Shown piece after piece: positions 35,033 through 42,855 of a stretch of DNA of 64,000 bases; position 1 is the stretch's first letter; every line of letters starts with the position of its first letter. The translations under genes were made by a program, and so were the position numbers. The notes beneath the pieces are model-generated. The model was not told the origin of the DNA, made no database searches, and saw only the letters and a list, made by a program, of their open reading frames with translations. Location: positions 7,998,001-8,062,000 of the forward strand of contig NZ_CP045096.1 of NCBI RefSeq assembly GCF_009184865.1. The letters are read 5' to 3'. Origin of the DNA: Streptomyces phaeolivaceus. Its GTDB lineage: Bacteria; Actinomycetota; Actinomycetes; Streptomycetales; Streptomycetaceae.

Positions 35033-35712
35033 CCCGGGTGCTCGTGGTCGACGACGAGCCGCAGATCGTCCGCGCGCTCGTGATCAACCTGAAGGCCCGC
35101 AAGTACGAGGTCGACGCGGCCCACGACGGCGCGAGCGCCCTCGAACTCGCCGCCGCGCGCCACCCCGACGTCGTCGTCCTCGATCTCGGGCTGCCCGACA
35201 TGGACGGGGTCGAGGTGATCAAGGGGCTGCGCGGCTGGACCCGGGTCCCGATCCTCGTCCTGTCGGCCCGGCACTCCTCCGACGAGAAGGTCGAGGCCCT
35301 CGACGCGGGCGCCGACGACTACGTCACCAAGCCCTTCGGGATGGACGAGCTGCTCGCCCGGCTGCGCGCCGCCGTCCGCCGTGCCGAGCCCGTCGGCGGC
35401 GAGGAGGGCGACGTGATCGTGGAGACCGACGACTTCACCGTGGACCTGGCCGCGAAGAAGGTGAACCGGGACGGCAAGGACGTCCGGCTGACCCCCACCG
35501 AGTGGCACCTCCTGGAGGTGCTGGTCCGCAACACCGGGCGGCTGGTCGGTCAGCGCCAGCTGCTCCAGGAGGTCTGGGGGCCGTCGTACGGGACGGAGAC
35601 CAACTATCTGCGGGTCTACATGGCCCAGCTGCGGCGCAAGCTGGAGGGCGACCCCTCGCGGCCCCGGCACTTCATCACCGAGGCGGGCATGGGATACCGC
35701 TTCGAGAAGTGA
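35029..35712 (+). CDS. kdpE: KdpE-like response regulator, 227 aa
   Basis: Receiver domain with D8/D9 and phospho-acceptor D52 (VVVLDLGLP), KPFGMDEL near 103, and an OmpR-type winged helix (LTPTEWHLLEVLVRNTGRLV, LRVYMAQLRRKLEGDPSRP, GMGYRF). Starts at ATG 35029, overlapping the kdpD stop as ATGA. In Streptomyces the kdpABC operon usually has its own regulators elsewhere, so this pair may control the TrkA/KimA genes nearby (inference). Confidence 0.88.
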   Translation: MTRVLVVDDEPQIVRALVINLKARKYEVDAAHDGASALELAAARHPDVVVLDLGLPDMDGVEVIKGLRGWTRVPILVLSARHSSDEKVEALDAGADDYVTKPFGMDELLARLRAAVRRAEPVGGEEGDVIVETDDFTVDLAAKKVNRDGKDVRLTPTEWHLLEVLVRNTGRLVGQRQLLQEVWGPSYGTETNYLRVYMAQLRRKLEGDPSRPRHFITEAGMGYRFEK

Positions 35713-35723
35713 GCGGCCGTTCC

Positions 35724-35755
35724 CGCGCGCGTGCACGCACGCGTGCACGCGCGCG
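35724..35755. repeat. 32-nt palindrome with 15-bp arms
   Basis: CGCGCGCGTGCACGC (35724-35738), 2-nt centre AC, then its exact complement (35741-35755). It begins 12 nt after the kdpE stop. It could form a near loopless cruciform or act as a terminator or protein-binding site. Confidence 0.85.
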
Positions 35756-35813
35756 TGGACGGGTCCGCGTACGGGGGTGCGGCTCTGTCGGCGGGCCCCG
35801 GTACGCTTTTGTC

Positions 35814-36212
35814 ATGAGTGCTGTTCCTCGTTCCGAGAAGCCGACGGGCCGGTTCCGGCGCATGCTCGACCGGCTCTCCTCGTCCCAGACGGACCTGGAG
35901 TCGGAGGAGCTGCGCGAGGACGCGGACACCGCGGGCTGCACGCGCATATGTGACTGCCACGACCGACAGATAGTGACGGTTACTGGTACCTTGCGCACGG
36001 TCACGCTGCGCCCCCGTGCCGGTGTCCCGGCCCTGGAGGCCGAGCTGTTCGACGGTTCGGCCGCGCTGGACGTGGTGTGGCTGGGCAGGCGCTCCATCGT
36101 CGGGATAGAACCGGGGCGCAAGCTGATCGCATCCGGCCGGATCTCGATGAGCCGGGGCCGTAGGGTGCTGTTCAATCCGAAATACGAACTCAGACCGCTC
36201 GGACGGGAGTAG
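35814..36212 (+). CDS. OB-fold nucleic-acid-binding protein, 132 aa
   Basis: After a 45-residue lead containing CTRICDCHDRQ come the five-strand OB features: VTVTGTLRTVTLRPRAG, LEAELFDGSAALDVVWLGR, GRKLIASGRISMSRGRRVLFNPKYEL. Similar to RecG/tRNA-anticodon type OB domains found next to dut and DUF3159 in actinobacteria. The role is unknown; it probably binds DNA or RNA. The start is ATG 35814 with TACGCT 7 nt upstream, so likely leaderless. DUF3159 follows after 3 bp. Confidence 0.87.
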   Translation: MSAVPRSEKPTGRFRRMLDRLSSSQTDLESEELREDADTAGCTRICDCHDRQIVTVTGTLRTVTLRPRAGVPALEAELFDGSAALDVVWLGRRSIVGIEPGRKLIASGRISMSRGRRVLFNPKYELRPLGRE

Positions 36213-36215
36213 CCG

Positions 36216-36983
36216 GTGACGTCGCTCGACAAGCCGACGGAAGACGCCCAGCACGGCGTCCGGGACGCCGAGGGCGGCCCGGACGGAGCCGACGGCTCGC
36301 ACGACTCCAGGGCGGTGACGGAGGCCGCGCTGTTCGAGGCGTTCGGTGGCGTCCGCGGCATGGTCGAGACCGTGCTCCCGGGGCTGCTCTTCGTCTCCAT
36401 CTACACGATCAACAAGGACCTGCACTCCGCCGCCCTCGCGGCCCTTGGCGTCTCCGTCCTGCTGGTCGTGGTGCGCCTCGTCATGAAGGACACCGTCAAG
36501 CACGCCTTCAGCGGTGTCTTCGGGGTCGCCTTCGGTGTGGTCTTCGCGATGATGACCGGCAACGCCAAGGACTTCTATCTGCCGGGCATGCTCTACACGC
36601 TGGGCCTCGGGCTCGCGTACATCATCACGACGCTGGCCGGGGTGCCGCTGATCGGGCTGATGCTCGGCCCGGTCTTCAAGGAGAACCTGTCCTGGCGGAA
36701 GCGGAACCCGGGGCGCAAGAAGGCGTACGCGAAGGCGAGTTACGCCTGGGGCGCGATCCTGCTCGCCAAGTGCGCGATCCTCTTCCCGCTGTACTGGTGG
36801 GCCGACACCACCCAGCTGGGCTGGGTGCTCATCGCCCTGAAGATCCCGCCGTTCCTGCTCGCCGTGTGGCTGACCTGGATCTTCCTCGCGAAGGCGCCCG
36901 CGCCGATCGATGTGTTCGCGGAGATGGAAGCGGAAGAGCGGGCGGAGAAGGAGCGGAAGGCCGCGGCGCGGGCGGCTGACTAG
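36216..36983 (+). CDS. DUF3159 membrane protein, 255 aa
   Basis: An acidic, disordered N-terminus (about 40 residues), then six hydrophobic helices from GMVETVLPGLLFVSIYTINK to FLLAVWLTWIFLAKAP, and a charged Glu/Lys/Arg/Ala helix at the C-terminus. The conserved loop ENLSWRKRNPGRKKAY is basic. The family is actinobacterial; an intracellular-septation-protein-like fold has been suggested. No transport function is proven. Starts at GTG 36216 in an operon with the OB-fold gene. Confidence 0.85.
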   Translation: MTSLDKPTEDAQHGVRDAEGGPDGADGSHDSRAVTEAALFEAFGGVRGMVETVLPGLLFVSIYTINKDLHSAALAALGVSVLLVVVRLVMKDTVKHAFSGVFGVAFGVVFAMMTGNAKDFYLPGMLYTLGLGLAYIITTLAGVPLIGLMLGPVFKENLSWRKRNPGRKKAYAKASYAWGAILLAKCAILFPLYWWADTTQLGWVLIALKIPPFLLAVWLTWIFLAKAPAPIDVFAEMEAEERAEKERKAAARAAD

Positions 36984-37066
36984 GCGCCCGGCGGTGGTGC
37001 GGGGCTCACTGGGGCTGGACGGACCTGGACTGGGCTGCGAAAACAGCGTTGCGAAGACGGCATGAA

Positions 37067-37102
37067 CGAAGGGGCGTCCCGAATCGCCGGGGCGCCCCTT
37101 CG
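37067..37102. terminator. Bidirectional terminator between DUF3159 and trkA genes
   Basis: CGAAGGGGCG (37067-37076) pairs with CGCCCCTTCG (37093-37102), placed between converging genes. Confidence 0.85.
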
Positions 37103-37130
37103 TCGTCGCGGCCTCTCGCGGCCTCCCGCG

Positions 37131-37808
37131 TCAGCTCGTCGCGTCCTCGCGCCGTACCGACAGCAGGTCCTCCAGCTGTTCCTCGCGGGCCTGGGCGGCC
37201 ACGAAGAGGAGTTCGTCGCCGGCCTCCAGGGAGTCGTCCGGGGTCGGGGTGAGGACCCGGGTGCCGCGGATGATCGTGACCAGGGAGGTGTCCTCCGGCC
37301 ACTCGACGTCGCCCACCTGCGTGCCGGCGAGGGCCGACTCGGGAGGCAGGGTCAGCTCGACCAGGTTCGCGTCACCGTGGCTGAAGCGCAGCAGCCGGAC
37401 CAGATCGCCGACGCTGACGGCCTCCTCGACCAGGGCCGACATCAGTCGCGGGGTCGACACGGCCACGTCGACACCCCAGGACTCGTTGAACAGCCACTCG
37501 TTCTTGGGGTTGTTGACCCGGGCGACGACGCGCGGCACGCCGTACTCCGTCTTCGCCAGCAGTGAGACGACCAGGTTGACCTTGTCGTCGCCGGTCGCGG
37601 CGATGACGACGTTGCAGCGCTGGAGCGCGGCCTCGTCCAGGGAGGTGATCTCACAGGCGTCGGCGAGCAGCCACTCCGCCTGGGGGACGCGCTCGACCGA
37701 GATGGCGGTCGGCGCCTTGTCGATGAGAAGGACCTCGTGGCCGTTCTCCAGCAGTTCGCCCGCGATCGAGCGGCCGACCGCTCCGGCTCCGGCAATGGCG
37801 ACCCTCAT
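37131..37808 (-). CDS. trkA: TrkA-family K+ uptake regulatory protein, 225 aa
   Basis: RCK-type protein: an N-terminal Rossmann fold with GAGAVGRSIAGELLENGHEV (GxGxxG near residue 7) and the acidic LLID end of strand 2, then an RCK_C domain (LVELTLPPESALAGTQVGDV, TLVTII-type strand). It gates a Trk/Ktr channel by binding NAD(H) or nucleotides. Its ATG at 37808 shares one base with the stop of the other trkA gene (TGATG), so the two are translated together, as in ceoB-ceoC. Confidence 0.92.
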   Translation of the reverse strand: MRVAIAGAGAVGRSIAGELLENGHEVLLIDKAPTAISVERVPQAEWLLADACEITSLDEAALQRCNVVIAATGDDKVNLVVSLLAKTEYGVPRVVARVNNPKNEWLFNESWGVDVAVSTPRLMSALVEEAVSVGDLVRLLRFSHGDANLVELTLPPESALAGTQVGDVEWPEDTSLVTIIRGTRVLTPTPDDSLEAGDELLFVAAQAREEQLEDLLSVRREDATS

Positions 37809-38479
37809 CAGTGACCGCCCTCCTCGTCGGGGCCCTCGGCGAAGGACGCCTCGACCTTCTCCACGTCGTCCGTCCGCATCATCACGTGCACGAGGTCGCC
37901 CTCCTGCAGCACCGTCTGGGAGGACGGCAGGATCGCCTCGCCCAGGCGGGTCAGGAAGGCCACGCGGACACCGGTCTCCTCCTGCATCTTGCTGATCTTG
38001 TGGCCCACCCAGGCCGACGAGGCGTGCACCTCGGCGAGCTGGACGCCGCCGGTGGGGTCGCGCCACAGCGGCTCGGCCCCGGACGGCAGCAGCCGGCGGA
38101 GCATCTGGTCGGCGGTCCAGCGGACCGTGGCGACCGTCGGGATGCCCAGACGCTGGTAGACCTCGGCGCGGCGGGGGTCGTAGATCCGGGCCGCCACGTT
38201 CTCGATGCCGAACATCTCGCGGGCCACGCGGGCGGCGATGATGTTGGAGTTGTCGCCGCTGGAGACGGCGGCGAAGGCGCCCGCCTCCTCGATGCCCGCT
38301 TCGCGGAGGGTGTCGCGGTCGAAGCCGACCCCGGTGACGCGCCGGCCGCCGAATCCCGAGCCCAGACGACGAAATGCCGTGGGGTCCTGGTCGATCACGG
38401 CGACCGTGTGCCCCTGTTGCTCGAGGGTCTGGGCGAGGGTGGAACCCACTCGCCCGCAGCCCATGATGACGATGTGCAC
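37808..38479 (-). CDS. trkA: TrkA-family K+ uptake regulatory protein, 223 aa
   Basis: A second RCK protein: MHIVIMGCGRVGSTLAQTLE carries GxGxxG, AVIDQDPTAF the strand-2 acid, and the C-terminal RCK_C domain contains GVRVAFLTRLGEAILPSS and LQEGDLVHVMM. Together with the downstream paralogue it should form the ring that gates a K+ channel subunit (TrkH/KtrB), which is not encoded in the window. The first gene of this minus-strand operon. Confidence 0.92.
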   Translation of the reverse strand: MHIVIMGCGRVGSTLAQTLEQQGHTVAVIDQDPTAFRRLGSGFGGRRVTGVGFDRDTLREAGIEEAGAFAAVSSGDNSNIIAARVAREMFGIENVAARIYDPRRAEVYQRLGIPTVATVRWTADQMLRRLLPSGAEPLWRDPTGGVQLAEVHASSAWVGHKISKMQEETGVRVAFLTRLGEAILPSSQTVLQEGDLVHVMMRTDDVEKVEASFAEGPDEEGGH

Positions 38480-38597
38480 GACCGTCCTTCCGGTGTCAAT
38501 AGCTACTGTTCAGCCGAAACGTCGAAACCAGGGTCTCAGACCGTCGCCCAAGCTACACACGTGCGGTCCACCGGGGGCACCCCCGTGCAGGCCCGGG

Positions 38598-38708
38598 TCA
38601 CATCGTGGGACGACGTCGGCTGATCCGGCGGACGCTGATCCTCGTCAGGAAGCCGAGTCCGACGAGGGAGGCGAGAGCGCCGATCAGCTCCGCGGTCGCG
38701 GCCTGCAT
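38598..38708 (-). CDS. Possible small membrane protein, 36 aa
   Basis: ATG 38708 is preceded by CTGGAGACTCC. The product MQAATAELIGALASLVGLGF plus a short basic end has one potential transmembrane helix and four C-terminal arginine-rich positions. The size and arrangement look like a genuine small membrane peptide, but I have no homology. A longer in-frame extension through the C-rich tract is proline-rich and unlikely to be coding. Confidence 0.45.
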   Translation of the reverse strand: MQAATAELIGALASLVGLGFLTRISVRRISRRRPTM

Positions 38709-38712
38709 GGAG

Positions 38713-38840
38713 TCTCCAGGGAGTGAGAGGGAGGGAGGGAGGGAGGGAGGGAGGTGAAAGGGAGGAGGAGGTGAAAGGGAGGGGAGTGGGATGGGGTGGG
38801 AGGGGTGAGGGGGGGAGTGAGGGGGGAGGGGGGCGGAGAG
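38713..38840 (+). repeat. G/A-only low-complexity tract
   Basis: About 125 bp made almost entirely of G, A and a few T on the plus strand, built from GGGA and GGAGG units (five GGGA in a row near 38728) and runs of 4-7 G. Contains many sets of four G-runs compatible with G-quadruplex formation. Lies between trkA and the KimA-like permease, upstream of the 36-aa frame on the other strand. Confidence 0.9.
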
Positions 38841-38991
38841 CGTCATGGGATTCGTCATATGGACGTGAGGACGCCGCCCATCTGACCGGAGGATGCGTGA
38901 CGTGACGCACCTCGCAGTCGTCGGCGGACGGATTTCACCCCGTGGCCCGCCGGGATTTCACCCGGATGTGCCCAGAACCAGCCGGGGCGCT

Positions 38992-38997
38992 TACGAT
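38992..38997 (+). promoter_or_regulatory. -10-like hexamer of the KimA-like gene
   Basis: TACGAT sits 7 nt before GTG 39005, so transcription would start at or near the start codon (leaderless). No good -35 is seen 17-18 bp upstream. Confidence 0.5.
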
Positions 38998-39004
38998 CCT
39001 CTGC

Positions 39005-41098
39005 GTGTCCAAACTGACCGACGTGCCCAAACGGATTCTGATCGGGCGGGCCCTGCGCAGCGACCGGCTGGGCGAAACGCTCCTGCCGAAGCGCATCGCA
39101 CTCCCCGTCTTCGCTTCCGACCCGCTCTCGTCCGTGGCGTACGCACCCGGCGAGGTACTGCTGGTCCTCTCCATCGCGGGCGTGTCGGCCTACCACTTCA
39201 GCCCCTGGATCGCCGTCGCGGTCGTCGTACTGATGTTCACCGTGGTGGCGTCGTACCGGCAGAACGTGCACGCGTACCCGAGCGGCGGCGGCGACTACGA
39301 GGTGGCCAACACCAACCTCGGCCCCAAGGCCGGACTCACCGTCGCCAGCGCGCTCCTCGTCGACTACGTCCTGACCGTCGCCGTGTCCATCTCCTCCGGT
39401 GTGGAGAACCTCGGCTCGGCCGTCCCCTTCTTCGTCGAGCACAAGGTGCTGTGCGCGATCGGCATCATCGTGCTGCTGACGCTGATGAACCTGCGCGGGG
39501 TGAGGGAGTCCGGGAAGCTCTTCGCGATCCCGACGTACGTCTTCGTCGTCGGTGTCTTCCTGATGATCGCCTGGGGCGCCTACCGCGGCCTCGTCCTCGA
39601 CGACACGATGCGGGCGCCCACCGCCGATCTGGAGATCAAGCCCGAGCATCAGGGACTGGCCGGTTTCGCGCTGGTCTTCCTGCTGCTGCGCGCCTTCTCC
39701 TCCGGCTGTGCCGCGCTCACCGGAGTCGAGGCGATCTCCAACGGTGTCCCCGCCTTCCGCAAGCCCAAGTCGAGGAACGCGGCCACCACCCTGGCGCTGA
39801 TGGGCTTCCTCGCCGTCACGATGTTCTGCGGCATCATCGGCCTCGCCATGGCCACCAAGGTGCGGATGGCCGAGAATCCGGCGGTCGACCTGGTGCGCGA
39901 CGGCACCCCGGTCGGCGACTCCTACGTCCAGAACCCGGTGATCTCCCAGGTCGCCGCAGCAGTCTTCGGTGACGGGACCTTCTTCTTCGTCGTCCTCGCC
40001 GCCGCCACCGCGCTGGTCCTCTTCCTGGCCGCCAACACCGCGTACAACGGCTTCCCGCTGCTCGGCTCGATCCTCGCCCAGGACCGCTACCTCCCGCGCC
40101 AGCTGCACACCCGCGGCGACCGCCTGGCCTTCTCCAACGGCATCGTGCTCCTCGCGGGCGCCGCCGTGCTGCTGGTGTGGATCTACGGCGCCGACTCGAC
40201 GCGCCTCATCCAGCTGTACATCGTGGGGGTGTTCGTCTCCTTCACGCTCAGCCAGACCGGCATGGTCCGGCACTGGAACCGTCATCTGCGCACCGAGAAG
40301 GACCCGGCCAAGCGCCGCCACATGGTCCGCTCCCGCGCGATCAACACCTTCGGCGCCTTCTTCACGGGCCTGGTCCTGATCGTGGTCCTGATCACCAAGT
40401 TCACGCACGGTGCCTGGGTCGCCCTGCTCGGCATGGTGATCTTCTACGCGACGATGACGGCGATCCGTAAGCACTACGACCGGGTCGCCGCGGAGATCGC
40501 CGCGCCGGACGGCCCGAGCGACGACGTCGTACGGCCGTCGCGCGTCCACTCCGTGGTGCTGATCTCCCGGATCCACCGCCCCACCCTGCGCGCCCTCGCC
40601 TACGCCAAGCTGATGCGCTCCCACACTCTGGAGGCGCTCAGCGTCAACGTCGACCCGACCGAGACCAAGGCGCTCCAGGAGGAGTGGACCCGGCGCGGCA
40701 TCGACGTCCCGCTGAAGGTCCTCGACTCGCCGTACCGCGAGGTCACCAGGCCGGTCATCGAGTACGTCAAGGGGCTGCGCAAGGAGTCCCCGCGCGACGC
40801 GGTGTCGGTGATCATCCCCGAGTACGTGGTCGGTCACTGGTACGAGCACCTGCTGCACAACCAGAGCGCACTCCGGCTCAAGGGCAGGCTCCTCTTCACA
40901 CCGGGTGTCATGGTGACCTCCGTGCCCTACCAGCTGGAGTCCTCCGAGGTCGCCAAGCGCCGGGCGCGCAAGCGGCAGGACTGGAGCGCGCCGGGGTCGG
41001 TGCGGCGGGGGCCGGCGCACGACCGGACGAAGGAGTCGTCGAAGAACTCGGCGAAGGAGTCCTCGGACAGCAAGGAGTCCTCGGGCAGCAAGGGCTGA
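39005..41098 (+). CDS. KimA-like APC-superfamily potassium permease, 697 aa
   Basis: Twelve or so membrane helices of APC type begin after LLPKRIALPVFASDPLSSVAYAPGE; that opening and the AALTGVEAISNGVPAFRKP segment are shared with B. subtilis KimA (YdaO), a proton-coupled K+ importer. After the membrane domain (about residue 500) comes a cytoplasmic C-terminal domain of the kind that binds c-di-AMP in KimA. The tail has Lys/Glu/Ser repeats (KESSDSKESSGSKG). Older annotation would read amino-acid permease. Starts at GTG 39005. Confidence 0.8.
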   Translation: MSKLTDVPKRILIGRALRSDRLGETLLPKRIALPVFASDPLSSVAYAPGEVLLVLSIAGVSAYHFSPWIAVAVVVLMFTVVASYRQNVHAYPSGGGDYEVANTNLGPKAGLTVASALLVDYVLTVAVSISSGVENLGSAVPFFVEHKVLCAIGIIVLLTLMNLRGVRESGKLFAIPTYVFVVGVFLMIAWGAYRGLVLDDTMRAPTADLEIKPEHQGLAGFALVFLLLRAFSSGCAALTGVEAISNGVPAFRKPKSRNAATTLALMGFLAVTMFCGIIGLAMATKVRMAENPAVDLVRDGTPVGDSYVQNPVISQVAAAVFGDGTFFFVVLAAATALVLFLAANTAYNGFPLLGSILAQDRYLPRQLHTRGDRLAFSNGIVLLAGAAVLLVWIYGADSTRLIQLYIVGVFVSFTLSQTGMVRHWNRHLRTEKDPAKRRHMVRSRAINTFGAFFTGLVLIVVLITKFTHGAWVALLGMVIFYATMTAIRKHYDRVAAEIAAPDGPSDDVVRPSRVHSVVLISRIHRPTLRALAYAKLMRSHTLEALSVNVDPTETKALQEEWTRRGIDVPLKVLDSPYREVTRPVIEYVKGLRKESPRDAVSVIIPEYVVGHWYEHLLHNQSALRLKGRLLFTPGVMVTSVPYQLESSEVAKRRARKRQDWSAPGSVRRGPAHDRTKESSKNSAKESSDSKESSGSKG

Positions 41099-41200
41099 TG
41101 TTCGTGGTCGGCGGCCGGACGGCACCCACGTAGACTGGTGGGCTGTTGTCCGGCCGTTGCCGTTTCCCCTCCCGCTTCTCTCTTCTGGAGTCACCCCACC

Positions 41201-42529
41201 ATGCAGGCAGAACCGAAGAAATCGCTGGTGGGGGAGGAGTACGAGGTCGAGGTGGGCCCCGTTGCCCACGGCGGCCACTGCATCGCGCGTACGTCCGAGG
41301 GCCAGGTTCTCTTCGTCCGGCACACGCTGCCCGGCGAGCGGGTCGTGGCGCGGGTGACCGACGGCGAGGAGAGCGCGCGCTTCCTGCGGGCGGACGCGGT
41401 CTCGGTCCTGTCGGCCTCCAAGGACCGCGTCGAGGCGCCCTGTCCCTACGCCGGCCCCGGCGCCTGCGGCGGCTGCGACTGGCAGCACGCCAAGCCGGGC
41501 GCCCAGCGCCGTTTCAAGGGCGAGGTGATCGCCGAGCAGCTGGAGCGGCTCGCGGGGCTGACGCCCGAGGAGGCGGGCTGGGACGGCACGGTGATGCCGG
41601 CCGAGGGCGACAAGCTGCCGTCGGGCGAGGTCCCGGCATGGCGTACGCGGGTGCAGTACGCGGTGGACGACTCCGGCCGGGCGGGACTGCGCAGGCACCG
41701 CTCGCACGAGGTCGAGCCGATCGACCACTGCATGATCGCGGCGCCGGGTGTCTCCGAACTGGGCATCGAGAAGCGCGACTGGACGGGCATGGCGTCGATC
41801 GACGCGATCGCGGCGACGGGCTCGCAGGACCGTCAGGTGATCCTGGAGCCCCGGCCGGGCGCGCGGCTGCCGCTGGTGGAGCTGGACAGGCCGGTGTCGG
41901 TGATGCGGGTCGAGGAGAAGGACGGGGGCGTGCATCGCGTCCATGGCCGCCCCTTCGTGCGCGAGCGCGCGGACGACCGTACGTACCGGGTCGGCAGCGG
42001 TGGTTTCTGGCAGGTCCACCCCAAGGCCGCCGACACCCTCGTCAAGGCCGTCATGCAGGGGCTGCTGCCGCGCAAGGGGGACATGGCGCTGGACCTGTAC
42101 TGCGGTGTCGGCCTCTTCGCGGGCGCCCTCGCCGACCGTGTCGGCGACAAGGGCGCCGTTCTCGGCATCGAGTCCGGCAAGCGCGCGGTCGAGGACGCGC
42201 GGCACAACCTCGCCGACTTCGAACGCGTCCGCATCGAACAGGGCAAGGTCGAGGCGGTCCTGCCCCGCACGGGCATCACGGAGGTCGACCTCATCGTCCT
42301 TGACCCACCGCGCGCGGGCGCCGGCAAGAAGACCGTCCAGCACCTTTCGTCGCTGGGCGCGCGCCGCATCGCGTACGTGGCCTGCGATCCGGCGGCGCTG
42401 GCGCGGGATCTGGGGTACTTCCGGGATGGGGGGTATCGGGTGCGGATGCTTCGGGCGTTTGATCTGTTTCCGATGACTCATCATGTGGAGTGCGTCGCGA
42501 TCCTGGAACCGGTCGCGAAAGGCTCCTGA
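41201..42529 (+). CDS. TrmA/RlmD-like RNA (uracil-5)-methyltransferase with TRAM domain, 442 aa
   Basis: N-terminal TRAM RNA-binding domain (1-70), an iron-sulfur motif CPYAGPGACGGC (C81, C89, C92, with a later CMIAAPG cysteine), then a SAM domain with DLYCGVGLFAGAL, the DPPRAG motif and the catalytic cysteine motif YVACDPAALARDLG. It should methylate C5 of a uridine in rRNA or tRNA; the target is not decidable. The start is ATG 41201 behind CTGGAG. This gene ends the conserved actinobacterial block. Confidence 0.9.
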   Translation: MQAEPKKSLVGEEYEVEVGPVAHGGHCIARTSEGQVLFVRHTLPGERVVARVTDGEESARFLRADAVSVLSASKDRVEAPCPYAGPGACGGCDWQHAKPGAQRRFKGEVIAEQLERLAGLTPEEAGWDGTVMPAEGDKLPSGEVPAWRTRVQYAVDDSGRAGLRRHRSHEVEPIDHCMIAAPGVSELGIEKRDWTGMASIDAIAATGSQDRQVILEPRPGARLPLVELDRPVSVMRVEEKDGGVHRVHGRPFVRERADDRTYRVGSGGFWQVHPKAADTLVKAVMQGLLPRKGDMALDLYCGVGLFAGALADRVGDKGAVLGIESGKRAVEDARHNLADFERVRIEQGKVEAVLPRTGITEVDLIVLDPPRAGAGKKTVQHLSSLGARRIAYVACDPAALARDLGYFRDGGYRVRMLRAFDLFPMTHHVECVAILEPVAKGS

Positions 42530-42855
42530 CCTGCGGTTTCTTGCGTGCGTATTATGTGCGGTGTGGGCGTTACGGGCGATATCGTGACGCTGAAATGACG
42601 CTCGTGACGCTCATTTGACGCTCGTTCTGATGGGGCGTCAGGCGCGTTGTGCCCCTGGTCAGGCGATGTGACTGCTGTACCGGAACACCTCCGCTCGCGC
42701 GGAGCTGACTGTCGTGCAGCATTCCTGGTCGAGCGATGTGATGTGCAACAGAGGTAGCATCGCAGCCGATCGCCGGGCTGAGCGGTGCTGAAGTGGCTGC
42801 GCGAACGACCGCAAGTCCCGCAAGAGCGGCACCCCGTGCGCACCTGCGCGCCAGA
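42530..42855. other. Convergent intergenic region at the left island border, 326 bp
   Basis: No gene here. Contains four TGACGCT copies (42585-42622) and two longer imperfect repeats starting CTGGTC near 42655 and 42726 (both continuing CGATGTGA). GC content falls here and remains lower to the right. Confidence 0.6.
42584..42623. repeat. Two 20-bp direct repeats with four TGACGCT boxes
   Basis: TGACGCT occurs at 42585, 42596, 42605 and 42616; spacings of 11, 9 and 11 give a 20-bp period, about two helical turns. It looks like a protein-binding array but sits downstream of both adjacent genes. Confidence 0.8.

Noticed and set aside
32180..35712. A complete Kdp system
   Set aside because: No kdpA, kdpB or kdpC reading frame occurs anywhere in the window.
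38855..42484. A minus-strand open frame of about 1200 codons opposite the KimA-like and TrmA-like genes
   Set aside because: It mirrors two well-supported genes; high-GC DNA keeps antisense frames open. The translation has no domain and is rich in Asp/Gly/Val/His as expected for an antisense shadow.
42530..42855. A tRNA gene as attachment site for the island
   Set aside because: I searched for cloverleaf arms and the TTCGANNC loop and saw none; no tRNA or att duplication is supported.
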